From Hyphomicrobiales bacterium (lineage in GTDB: Bacteria; Pseudomonadota; Alphaproteobacteria; Rhizobiales; OSC116): DNA of 6,238 bases. The translations under genes were made by a program, and so were the position numbers. Below the pieces are notes generated by a model. The model was not told the origin of the DNA. It saw only the letters and a list, made by a program, of their open reading frames with translations, and searched no databases. Shown here one piece after another: positions 1-5,847 of the stretch (positions are counted from its first letter, which is position 1; the number at the start of each line of letters is the position of its first letter). The stretch lies in NCBI GenBank assembly GCA_013214985.1, contig JABSRY010000154.1:1-6238 (forward strand), in the 5' to 3' direction.

Positions 1-278
1 GGTAAAATAATATTTGCAAATGTGGGAATCTCAGACGCTGAGCTTACCAGAGATGGATCATGTAATTTACCGCGTTTTGCTAAACTACGCCATGTCGACA
101 AGCGGTTAGGCGCGATTCCATGACGTTCAGCGACTTCCCGTACCGTAACATCAACACCCAAGCTTTCCGAAACAAGCTGACATTTTAACGCGTCTGGCCA
201 ACGTCGACGACCCGTTGGACCTGCCAAAACCTCAACTCGACTAATTGACTCCAAATAAAGCTCACTTTGTACGTTCAT
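1..278 (-). CDS. tnpA: IS66-family accessory protein TnpA, C-terminus beyond the window
   Basis: TnpA is the small helix-turn-helix accessory protein encoded first in IS66-family elements; it is needed with TnpB and the DDE transposase TnpC for efficient transposition. The visible 92 residues are open to the window edge. They show the family pattern: a short leader, then RVEVLAGPTGRRRWPDALK (about residues 14-32), then a helix-turn-helix segment with VREVAERHGIAPNRLSTWR (about residues 46-64). The start is ATG at 278-276, preceded by a near-perfect Shine-Dalgarno GAGGAGG at 290-284, five bases away. Typical TnpA proteins are roughly 100-140 residues, so only a short C-terminal part should be missing. 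No frameshift or stop is seen, so this part of the element looks intact. Confidence 0.85.
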   Translation of the reverse strand, partial: MNVQSELYLESISRVEVLAGPTGRRRWPDALKCQLVSESLGVDVTVREVAERHGIAPNRLSTWRSLAKRGKLHDPSLVSSASEIPTFANIIL

Positions 279-338
279 AAAAACCTCCTCAACAATATAT
301 TAGATGAAGAATATAACAGCTAAAATAATCAAGGAAAA

Positions 339-361
339 GGTGGGAGCGGAAAACCGCTTAC
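339..361 (-). repeat. Terminal inverted-repeat tip of the IS66-family element
   Basis: Read on the minus strand from 361, the sequence begins GTAAGCGGTTTTCCGCTC, matching the GTAA hallmark of IS66-family ends. Within it, 345-358 is a perfect small palindrome (AGCGG, AAAA, CCGCT). The matching right end is not in the window, so the inner limit of the repeat is an estimate. Confidence 0.65.
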
Positions 362-878
362 AGAAGAACATGCTGATGTTAATGAAGTTTGGGTGGGTTA
401 TTTTAGGAAAAGCACGGGGTTGGCAAGCCTTACATGGTCTAATTCGGTGGATGTCGCTCTTTGTTTTGGGTAGATTGATGGTATACGAAAAACCATTGAT
501 AAACAAAGCTATAAGATTCGTTTTACACCACGTAAAAAAACTAGTGTTTGGAGTGCTGTGAACGTAAACAAGGTAAAAGCACTAAACAAACTTGGAAAGA
601 TGAGACCAGCAGGAATGCAGCTGTTTAACAACAGAACCGATACAGAAGGCTATTCTACTGAACAAAGAAATGTGCCACTTGCCAAAGAGTATGAAGCGCA
701 AATCATGGCAAATAATGCAGCTTGGTTATTCTTAACCAATTTAGCGCCATCCTATAAAAGAAATTCTATCTGGTGGGTAATGAGCGCTAAGAAAGAAGAA
801 ACACGTTTACGAAGGCTTGGCATATTGATTGCTTCATCTGAAGCAGGGCTAAAAATACCAAGTTTACGAAAAAAATAA
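362..878 (+). pseudogene. YdeI/OmpD-associated family gene, disrupted by IS66 and by a nonsense codon
   Basis: The frame starting at 363 reads EEHADVNEVWVGYFRKSTG, then WSNSVDVALCFG, a TAG stop at 471-473, then IDGIRKTID, SYKIRFTPRK, a block with GKMRPAGMQLF, WWVMSAKKEETRLRRL and a stop at 876-878. This is the conserved order of YdeI/OmpD-associated family proteins, in which the motif is LCFGWIDG; here the Trp codon has become TAG. Homology starts right after the IS66 tip at 361, so the first roughly 15-20 residues are separated from the rest. A GTG at 558 could start a 106-residue C-terminal fragment, but it lies mid-domain and has no convincing ribosome site. Members are small cytoplasmic proteins, sometimes called bacteriocin-protection proteins; their biochemical function is poorly defined. 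With two independent lesions the gene is very probably dead. Confidence 0.85.
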
Positions 879-909
879 TATAAGCTAAACAAATAGTTAG
901 ATGAAATAC

Positions 910-970
910 AATACCGTCAAGGCAGTTTTTTTTAGAGACGGTATTATTTTAATGAAAAATAATACCGTCT
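910..970. repeat. Three alternating copies of AATACCGTC with a perfect 15-bp hairpin
   Basis: AATACCGTC occurs at 910-918 and 961-969, with its reverse complement at 937-945. The middle and right copies are part of a longer perfect inverted repeat: 936-950 (AGACGGTATTATTTT) pairs with 956-970 around a 5-nt loop. The middle copy could instead pair with the left copy across an 18-nt loop that contains eight consecutive T residues. The element lies between the end of the YdeI-like pseudogene (878) and the end of guaA (1013), two convergent genes. A transcription-ending role for guaA is plausible. However, neither orientation of the 15-bp hairpin is followed by a clean T run, so terminator is only one reading; a small dispersed repeat is another. 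Confidence 0.6.
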
Positions 971-1012
971 GCACTACTGCTAAATATATCTGATGCTACC
1001 GAAAGCATATTT

Positions 1013-2560
1013 TTATTCCCACTCGATTGTGCCTGGGGGTTTTGAGGTAATATCGTAGGTAACGCGGTTGATGCCGTTGACTTCGTTGATAATGCGGGTG
1101 GCGGTTTTGCCTAAAAACTCGTGCTCGAACGGGTAATAATCTGCTGTCATACCATCGGTTGAGGTGACAGCACGTAATGCACATACGAAATCGTAAGTAC
1201 GGCTATCGCCCATTACGCCTACGGTGCGGACGGGTAGCAATACTGCGAATGCTTGCCAAATATCATCGTATAAACCTGCTTTGCGAATTTCATCTAGGTA
1301 GATACTATCGGCTTTACGCAGAATTTCTAAGCGTTCGCGGGTTATATCGCCTGGCATACGAATGGCAAGGCCTGGCCCTGGGAATGGATGGCGGCCAACA
1401 AATTGATGCGTCAGGCCAAGTTCACGGCCTAAATCGCGTACTTCATCTTTGAATAATTCGCGTAATGGTTCGACCAATTGCATATTCATCCGTGCGGGTA
1501 AACCGCCTACGTTATGATGGCTTTTAATGGTGACGGAAGGCCCGCCTGTAAAGCTAACGCTTTCGATTACATCTGGATAGAGCGTGCCTTGTGCTAAGAA
1601 ATCGGCACCGCCGACTTTTTTGGCTTCATCATCGAACACATCGATAAAAGTAGCACCAATGATTTTGCGTTTTTGCTCTGGGTCTGAAACGCCTGCAAGT
1701 TTGTCTAAAAACAGATCGGACGCATTTACGTGTGACAGTGCAATATTATAATTATCGCGGAACATGCTGACTACTTCATCGGCTTCGCCTTGACGCATCA
1801 TACCTGTATCTACGAAGACGCATTGTAGCTGATCGCCAATAGCTTCATGCAATAGCATGGCTACCACTGACGAATCGACACCGCCAGAAAGGCCGCAAAT
1901 TACTTTTTTATTGCCGACTTGTGCGCGGATATTTGCAATGGCTTCGGTTTTGAAATGTGCCATTGACCAATCGCCAGTACAGCCTGCAATATCGATAACA
2001 AAATTACGAATTAACTGTGCGCCGCAGGGTGTGTGTACTACTTCGGGGTGAAATTGTACACCATAAAAGTTGCGCTTTTCATCTGCGACCACTGCATATG
2101 GGGCATTGGGGGATGTGGCTACAATTTCAAAACCATCTGGTAATTTTGAAACACGGTCGCCATGGCTCATCCAAACAATTTCAGTTTGACCTTTTTCGAT
2201 TACACCATCGAATAATTTAATTGTTTTTGTAACCGACAAATCGGCGCGACCAAATTCGCGTTCGTCTGATTTTTCGACGGCGCCGCCTAATTGGGCGCAC
2301 ATGGTTTGTTGACCATAGCAAATGCCAAGCACAGGAATATTCATTTCGAAAACTTTTTGTGGCGCGCGGGCTGAATCTGCATCCGCTACTGATTGTGGGC
2401 CACCTGCCAGTATAATCGCTTTAATGTCCGTCATTTCATCTAGCGCTTTTTGCGCTGTCTTAAACGGTACAATTTCAGAATATACGCCATTTTCGCGAAC
2501 ACGACGCGCGATTAGCTGAGTTACTTGACTTCCGAAGTCTATAATGAGGATTTTTTGCAT
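1013..2560 (-). CDS. guaA: GMP synthase (glutamine-hydrolysing)
   Basis: This cytoplasmic enzyme converts XMP to GMP using ATP and glutamine-derived ammonia, the last step of de novo guanine nucleotide synthesis. The 515-residue length is normal for the bacterial two-domain protein. The N-terminal class I glutamine amidotransferase domain (about 1-195) has IDFGSQ at 7-12, the nucleophile Cys81 in GICYGQQ, and His171 and Glu173 in VQFHPE. The ATP-pyrophosphatase domain has the P-loop SGGVDSS at 225-231. The C-terminal dimerisation part has GRHPFPGPGL at 389-398 and ends KPPGTIEWE. All key residues are present. ATG at 2560 gives the standard MQKILIIDFG start, with a modest AAGGT ribosome site at 2571-2567. 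The gene is 156 nt downstream of the second azoreductase gene, which leaves room for its own promoter, though I see no strong one. Certain as to identity. Confidence 0.98.
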   Translation of the reverse strand: MQKILIIDFGSQVTQLIARRVRENGVYSEIVPFKTAQKALDEMTDIKAIILAGGPQSVADADSARAPQKVFEMNIPVLGICYGQQTMCAQLGGAVEKSDEREFGRADLSVTKTIKLFDGVIEKGQTEIVWMSHGDRVSKLPDGFEIVATSPNAPYAVVADEKRNFYGVQFHPEVVHTPCGAQLIRNFVIDIAGCTGDWSMAHFKTEAIANIRAQVGNKKVICGLSGGVDSSVVAMLLHEAIGDQLQCVFVDTGMMRQGEADEVVSMFRDNYNIALSHVNASDLFLDKLAGVSDPEQKRKIIGATFIDVFDDEAKKVGGADFLAQGTLYPDVIESVSFTGGPSVTIKSHHNVGGLPARMNMQLVEPLRELFKDEVRDLGRELGLTHQFVGRHPFPGPGLAIRMPGDITRERLEILRKADSIYLDEIRKAGLYDDIWQAFAVLLPVRTVGVMGDSRTYDFVCALRAVTSTDGMTADYYPFEHEFLGKTATRIINEVNGINRVTYDITSKPPGTIEWE

Positions 2561-2716
2561 TTTTTTACCTTAAACGCTTTTCGCAATTCTGTTATCGGCA
2601 CCTTGCTTTTAACATTCATGAAATGTGGGTCTAGCTTTGGATTTTATTAGCCCAAAGCGCCTATTTGGTAAAGCAAAATATTGAATAAAGAGCGGTTTAG
2701 CGCAATTATGTTTGAG

Positions 2717-3304
2717 TTATAAATTAATTGCCGCAATTTGTTGCTGTGCAGCCGCAATGGAGGCCTGTTGATTATACGCAAGCTCGGTAGCATGAATATA
2801 GGTTTGATCGGTTATACCCATCGCATTTAAGAATAATCTGGTTAGTTTTTCTATTAGAAAATCATCATCCTTATTTGGCATGCCGCCTGTTGTAACGATG
2901 ATGATAGCTTGCTTGTTTTTTAGCAAACCCACGATGCCGCGTTGCTTTGAACAAAAGGTTTCGCCATCGCGCATTGCCAAATCTTGCCACATTTTTAGCG
3001 ATGCGGGTATGTTATTGTTATACATCGGTAACGTTATAACAAGCTTATCGCATTGTTTTAGTTCTGCAACCAATTGATCTGATATTTTTGTGAGTTCATT
3101 TTGTTTTTTACTACGCTCAGCAGGCTTGGTATAAAATGCTGACATATACTCTGGTGTTAATAAATGCAGCCCGATATTTACATCGCGATAACAAATATTG
3201 CATTCGGTTTTTTGCTTAAATTGTTCAATTAAATAAGCGCCTAATGCTCGGCTATGTGAGCCTTGTATTCTTGCGCTCGAATCAATATGCAGTATATTTA
3301 GCAT
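2717..3304 (-). CDS. AzoR-type FMN-dependent NAD(P)H:quinone/azo reductase, diverged paralogue
   Basis: This is a 195-residue flavodoxin-fold protein of the AcpD/AzoR family, which reduces quinones and azo dyes with NAD(P)H and bound FMN. Visible family marks are ILHIDSSAR (4-12), the phosphate-binding SHSR (16-19), PMYNNNIP (93-100), TTGG (138-141) and GITD (163-166). It aligns without length change to the neighbouring upstream paralogue, with about 70 of 195 positions identical by hand count. Several aromatic positions that line the flavin pocket in E. coli AzoR are changed: Phe in MYNF is Asn97, the Tyr of the YTExGP segment is Ser119, and the FGFIG aromatics are LNAMG. Substrate range may therefore differ. 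I chose ATG at 3304 rather than a TTG twelve bases earlier because it matches the family N-terminus and follows GGGGG at a suitable distance. It lies 51 nt behind the upstream paralogue, probably in the same transcript. Confidence 0.9.
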   Translation of the reverse strand: MLNILHIDSSARIQGSHSRALGAYLIEQFKQKTECNICYRDVNIGLHLLTPEYMSAFYTKPAERSKKQNELTKISDQLVAELKQCDKLVITLPMYNNNIPASLKMWQDLAMRDGETFCSKQRGIVGLLKNKQAIIIVTTGGMPNKDDDFLIEKLTRLFLNAMGITDQTYIHATELAYNQQASIAAAQQQIAAINL

Positions 3305-3355
3305 TTCAGCCCCCAAACCTAGTTTAAGAGCTGAAATATAGTTGGTTTTAAAAAA

Positions 3356-3943
3356 TTATGCCACAAGTTTTTCGATTTCGGCATAAGCTGTTTCTAAAGC
3401 TTTATCCAAATCTACGCTTGTGCCATCTGCATTGATGAAAGTTATGTCGGTTATTCCGATGAAGCCAAAGAATGTTTTTAGGCTTGGGGTTAAAGAATCT
3501 GCTGGTGAGCCAATTGGCACGCCGCCTGTGGTAACGGCAACATAGATTTTTTTACCTTCAAGCAAACCTTTAGGGCCTTCTTCTGTGTATATAAAAGTTT
3601 CACCTACTCTTGCTACTAAATCTTGATATAATTTTAGGCTAGCTGGCACGTTAAAATTATACATTGGAACACCAAGCACAATTGTATCATTTGCGCGTAA
3701 TTCTTCGACCAAGCTATCTGATAATTTTATGACTTGTTTTTGATCTTCTGATCTATCGGCCGCGGGTGTGAAAAAAGAGCCGATTTGAGCTTCGGTTATC
3801 ACTTGTAAATTGCTAGTTGATAAGTCGCGATAAGTTACATCTTCAGCTGCAACATTTAGCTTTTTAACAATCGCTGCTGAAAGTTTGCGAGAGCTTGAAC
3901 TTATTGTCATTGAACTGGCATCAATATGTAGGATTTTTGTCAT
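3356..3943 (-). CDS. azoR: FMN-dependent NADH-azoreductase/quinone reductase
   Basis: This 195-residue AzoR-family flavoprotein is a cytoplasmic homodimer in characterised relatives, where it carries out two-electron reduction of quinones and azo compounds with NADH and FMN. The sequence keeps the canonical features: ILHIDASS (4-11), SSSSRKLS (15-22) for the FMN phosphate, PMYNFNVP (93-100), FIYTEEGPKG (117-126) with the active-site-region Tyr119, TTGG (138-141), and FFGFIGITD (158-166). Length equals that of family members, within a few residues. The start ATG at 3943 gives the standard MTKILHIDAS; the ribosome site is weak (an A-rich AAAGAAAG stretch just upstream). The pirin gene ends 66 nt upstream, and that gap holds an overlapping palindrome that could be an operator. 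The intact aromatic pocket makes this the more typical of the two paralogues; the symbol follows family membership, and actual substrates are unknown. Confidence 0.93.
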   Translation of the reverse strand: MTKILHIDASSMTISSSSRKLSAAIVKKLNVAAEDVTYRDLSTSNLQVITEAQIGSFFTPAADRSEDQKQVIKLSDSLVEELRANDTIVLGVPMYNFNVPASLKLYQDLVARVGETFIYTEEGPKGLLEGKKIYVAVTTGGVPIGSPADSLTPSLKTFFGFIGITDITFINADGTSVDLDKALETAYAEIEKLVA

Positions 3944-3958
3944 TTTATGTTTCTTTCT

Positions 3959-3979
3959 TTGTGAATATTCACAATTGTG
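3959..3979. promoter_or_regulatory. Overlapping palindromes in front of azoR, putative operator
   Basis: Bases 3959-3974 form a perfect 16-bp palindrome (TTGTGAATATTCACAA), and 3970-3979 form a second perfect palindrome (CACAATTGTG) sharing five bases with the first. The result is three TTGTG/CACAA half-sites in alternating orientation. The dyads lie 16-36 bp upstream of the azoR start codon, where a repressor would block transcription. The shape fits MarR-like or other dimeric winged-helix repressors, but no such regulator gene is in the window. They could also form a hairpin ending some pirin transcripts, though there is no following T run in that direction. Confidence 0.5.
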
Positions 3980-4009
3980 TTGGTTGATTTAATTGAGTTA
4001 GGGTTAATA

Positions 4010-4714
4010 TTATCTGCTGGGGACGTCGATCACCAAAATCTCGCTATCTGCTAGTGATTTAATGGTGACGTTAGATTGTTTGGTTATGGCTGCGGCATCG
4101 CCTTTTGAAATGCGTTTACCATCAACCTCGACTTCGCCGTTAGAGACTAATAGATAGGCTTGGTGTTTGATTGGATGTTTAATTGTTGTATTTTTGACCA
4201 AATTACCGCCGTAAATTGCTGCATCCTGATGGATGAATAATGCGCCCTTGCCTGCATCTTCATCGCGGCCTGACACCAAAAGTGGCAACACATCTGTAAC
4301 AGGTGATTTAGGGAATTTTGCTTGATCCCACCGTGGTTTTACGCCTTTTTCGTTTGGAATAATCCATATTTGATAGAGGTTAGTTACCTCATCTGTTGGG
4401 TTATTCTCGGAATGATAAATGCCAGAACCTGCGCTCATTACTTGCACATCACCTGCTTTGGTAGTGCCTTTATTACCAGCATTGTCTTTATGCGCAATCG
4501 CACCTTCGCGAACATAGGTTATGATTTCCATATTTTCGTGTGGGTGTGTATCGAAGCCCATGTGTGGGTCGATTAAATCATCGTTAACCACGCGCAACTG
4601 GCCAAAGTTCATGTTTGAACGGTCATAATAATCGCCAAAACTAAAATGGAAATTTGCATTTAACCAACCGTGATTGGCTTTACCTAAATTTTTATATTCT
4701 TTAACACTAATCAT
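4010..4714 (-). CDS. Pirin family protein (quercetinase-like bicupin)
   Basis: Pirin-family proteins are bicupin metal proteins; E. coli YhhW and human pirin show quercetin 2,3-dioxygenase activity in vitro. The 234-residue length is close to that of YhhW. The N-terminal cupin contains the metal ligands His57 and His59 in FDTHPHENMEIITY and His101 and Glu103 in SGIYHSEN, the positions known for this subfamily. GFDTHPHENMEI and MSAGSGIYHSE are signature stretches, and QIWI (115-118) follows as expected. The C-terminal cupin (about 150-234) ends LVIDVPSR. No signal peptide is seen, so it should be cytoplasmic. The start is ATG at 4714 with AAGGAT about eight bases upstream. It is divergent from a LysR-type regulator and followed by two flavin reductase genes, which supports a role in handling flavonoids, quinones or related electrophiles; the physiological substrate is not shown by sequence. 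Confidence 0.95.
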   Translation of the reverse strand: MISVKEYKNLGKANHGWLNANFHFSFGDYYDRSNMNFGQLRVVNDDLIDPHMGFDTHPHENMEIITYVREGAIAHKDNAGNKGTTKAGDVQVMSAGSGIYHSENNPTDEVTNLYQIWIIPNEKGVKPRWDQAKFPKSPVTDVLPLLVSGRDEDAGKGALFIHQDAAIYGGNLVKNTTIKHPIKHQAYLLVSNGEVEVDGKRISKGDAAAITKQSNVTIKSLADSEILVIDVPSR

Positions 4715-4745
4715 TTTTTTGATCCTTGTTGTTCTTCATGACCTT

Positions 4746-4774
4746 AATATAATTACGTTGGTTATTATTGACAA
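4746..4774 (-). promoter_or_regulatory. Predicted promoter of the pirin gene
   Basis: On the minus strand, TTGTCA (4774-4769; five of six consensus bases) and TATATT (4751-4746; five of six) are separated by exactly 17 bases. Transcription would start near 4739, about 25 bases upstream of the pirin ATG. The -35 overlaps the -35 of the divergent LysR promoter. Confidence 0.65.
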
Positions 4775-4796
4775 TATACTAATATGGAATTACATT
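4768..4796 (+). promoter_or_regulatory. Predicted promoter of the LysR-type regulator gene
   Basis: A perfect -35 TTGACA at 4768-4773 is followed after 17 bases by TACATT at 4791-4796 (four of six consensus bases). Transcription would start near 4803, about 25 bases before the ATG at 4828. The -10 lies inside the 21-bp palindrome, so a protein bound there would block this promoter. Confidence 0.6.
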
Positions 4797-4804
4797 AATT
4801 CCAT
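4784..4804. promoter_or_regulatory. 21-bp perfect palindrome, probable LysR-type operator
   Basis: ATGGAATTA at 4784-4792, a 3-nt spacer, and TAATTCCAT at 4796-4804 form a perfect inverted repeat. It sits in the 113-nt gap between the divergent pirin and LysR genes, covers the -10 of the LysR promoter, and is centred about 55 bp upstream of the predicted pirin start. That position is where LysR-type regulators usually bind to activate the divergent target and repress themselves. Bases T4785 and A4797 satisfy T-N11-A, but not symmetrically, so the assignment rests mainly on position and symmetry. Confidence 0.65.
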
Positions 4805-4827
4805 TATGTTGTTAATTGGTAGGGTTT

Positions 4828-5748
4828 ATGGATCGGTTTTCTAGGTTAGAGATATTTCTTAAAGTTGTTGAGACAGGTAGCTTTACGGCGGCGGGTAAAA
4901 AGTTAAACATGAGCGGCTCGGGCGTTAGCAAACAAATTCAGAATTTGGAAGATCAGCTAAAGGTAAAACTATTTTACCGTACCACCCGCTCTGTATCGTT
5001 AACTGAGGCGGGCGAGCTATATTATAAAAGCGGACGAAACGCGGTATCGAATTTAAAAGAGACCGAAAAAGAATTAAGGGATTTACAGGCAACACCGACA
5101 GGCTCTTTAAAGGTGAACATGCCTTTATCGTTTGGGATTAGCCATTTATCTGCTGAGGTTTCTAAATTTGCGGTTCAATATCCTGATATTAATTTGGACT
5201 TGAGCTTTAGTGACAGTAAAGTGGATGTTGTTGCGGGTGGATATGATATAGTGGTGCGAATTGGAGCGGCACCTGACAGTATATTTAAAGCCCGTAAATT
5301 AACGCCCTGCCCTATTATTGTATGTGCTAGCCCAGAATATTTGGCTAAAAACGGCACGCCAGAAACACCAGAAGACTTAAAGAAGCATCGTATCATTACT
5401 TATACGGGCAAGGAAAACCAAAATAGTTGGACCTTTCAAAATGCTGACCGTGAAGTATCTAATGTGAATTTTTCGTCTGTTATGCGTTCTGACAATGGTG
5501 ATATGAACCGCAACGCCACTGTTGCAGGGGTTGGCATATCTATTTTGCCACTGTTTGTTGTGCTTGAACAATTAAAAGCTGGAAATTTGGTTTGGATTTT
5601 GCAGGATTATCATTCTTATCCGATATGGAATATATATGCATTATACCCTGCTGACCGTTATCTAACCAAAAAAGCCCGACTATTTATAGATATGTTGGTT
5701 GAACTGAGCACGAAAATTTCGTTAAACGAAACCTGTACTGCTCATTAA
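4828..5748 (+). CDS. LysR-family transcriptional regulator
   Basis: This is a 306-residue regulator of standard LysR length. The N-terminal winged helix-turn-helix (about residues 1-60) shows FLKVVETGSFTAAGKKLNMS, SGVSKQIQNLEDQL and LFYRTTRSVSLTEAG, followed by a linker helix (about 62-88) and the effector-binding domain (about 92-298) with GYDIVVRIG, CASPEYLAKNG and VAGVGISILP. ATG at 4828 gives the normal MDRFSRLEIF start and follows TAGGG; an upstream TTG at 4816 would add four residues and is less likely. It faces away from the pirin gene and shares an overlapping promoter region and palindrome with it, so it most likely controls the pirin gene, perhaps the azoreductases, and itself. Cys161 and Cys166 lie close together in the effector domain, but a redox role is only a possibility. 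The effector is unknown. Confidence 0.95.
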   Translation: MDRFSRLEIFLKVVETGSFTAAGKKLNMSGSGVSKQIQNLEDQLKVKLFYRTTRSVSLTEAGELYYKSGRNAVSNLKETEKELRDLQATPTGSLKVNMPLSFGISHLSAEVSKFAVQYPDINLDLSFSDSKVDVVAGGYDIVVRIGAAPDSIFKARKLTPCPIIVCASPEYLAKNGTPETPEDLKKHRIITYTGKENQNSWTFQNADREVSNVNFSSVMRSDNGDMNRNATVAGVGISILPLFVVLEQLKAGNLVWILQDYHSYPIWNIYALYPADRYLTKKARLFIDMLVELSTKISLNETCTAH

Positions 5749-5783
5749 TTTACGAAATATATTTATCTATGCTACTTGGATGC

Positions 5784-5813
5784 TTGACAAATGACTGATG
5801 GTCATTATATAAA
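5784..5813 (+). promoter_or_regulatory. Predicted promoter of the small membrane-protein gene
   Basis: A perfect TTGACA at 5784-5789 is followed by TATATA at 5806-5811 (16-base spacer) or the overlapping TATAAA at 5808-5813 (18-base spacer). Transcription would begin near 5818, about 30 bases upstream of the ATG at 5848. Both dyad operators described at 5790-5828 overlap it. Confidence 0.65.
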
Positions 5814-5828
5814 TGACTAGTGGTCACT
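5790..5828. promoter_or_regulatory. Two tandem TGAC-N5-GTCA dyads, probable TetR-type operators
   Basis: The first site, 5790-5806, is AATGAC-N5-GTCATT, a perfect 6-bp dyad with a 5-nt centre. The second, 5812-5828, is AATGAC-N5-GTCACT. The two 17-bp sites match at 14 positions and repeat with a 22-bp period, about two helical turns, so dimers would bind on roughly the same face. The first fills the spacer between -35 and -10; the second covers the predicted transcription start. This is a repressor arrangement, and TGAC/GTCA half-sites are common in TetR-family operators. No TetR gene is visible in the window. Confidence 0.65.
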
Positions 5829-5847
5829 AAATTTAATAGGCAGATAG

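Larger units (their letters stand above)
1..361 (-). mobile_element. IS66-family insertion sequence, tnpA-proximal end (partial)
   Basis: The element extends leftward out of the window. Two things define it: a tnpA-type reading frame on the minus strand starting at 278, and a tip at 361 that reads GTAAGCGGTTTTCCGC on the minus strand. IS66-family elements are known to begin with GTAA and to make 8-bp target duplications. The next 8 bases, AGAAGAAC at 362-369, are therefore the predicted duplication, but the other end is outside the window so this cannot be confirmed. Immediately to the right, homology to a YdeI-like protein starts abruptly, which is what an insertion boundary should look like. 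The rest of the element (usually tnpB and tnpC) would lie to the left of position 1. Confidence 0.8.

Noticed and set aside
471..473. Recoding or readthrough of TAG (for example pyrrolysine or suppressor tRNA)
   Set aside because: The same gene is already cut by an IS element, and the codon is one transition from the conserved Trp codon; ordinary nonsense mutation explains it.
304..561. An 85-residue plus-strand open frame starting MKNITAK
   Set aside because: It begins inside the IS66 end and runs out of frame with the recognisable YdeI-like coding sequence, so it is a chance frame across the insertion junction.
2634..2658. 7-bp inverted repeat GCTTTGG/CCAAAGC upstream of guaA as a terminator or riboswitch
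   Set aside because: It has an 11-nt loop and no T run in either direction, and the 156-nt leader shows no recognisable purine-riboswitch core.
3305..3316. TTG start at 3316 for the second azoreductase
   Set aside because: It would add MGAE ahead of the usual family N-terminus, and the GGGGG serving the ATG at 3304 would fall inside the coding region.
5175..5571. Minus-strand open frames within the LysR gene
   Set aside because: They are antisense to a complete, well-conserved LysR coding sequence and have no recognisable protein features or ribosome sites.
5717..5731. TTTCGTT/AACGAAA inverted repeat near the end of the LysR gene as a terminator
   Set aside because: It lies inside the coding region, has almost no loop, and is not followed by T residues.
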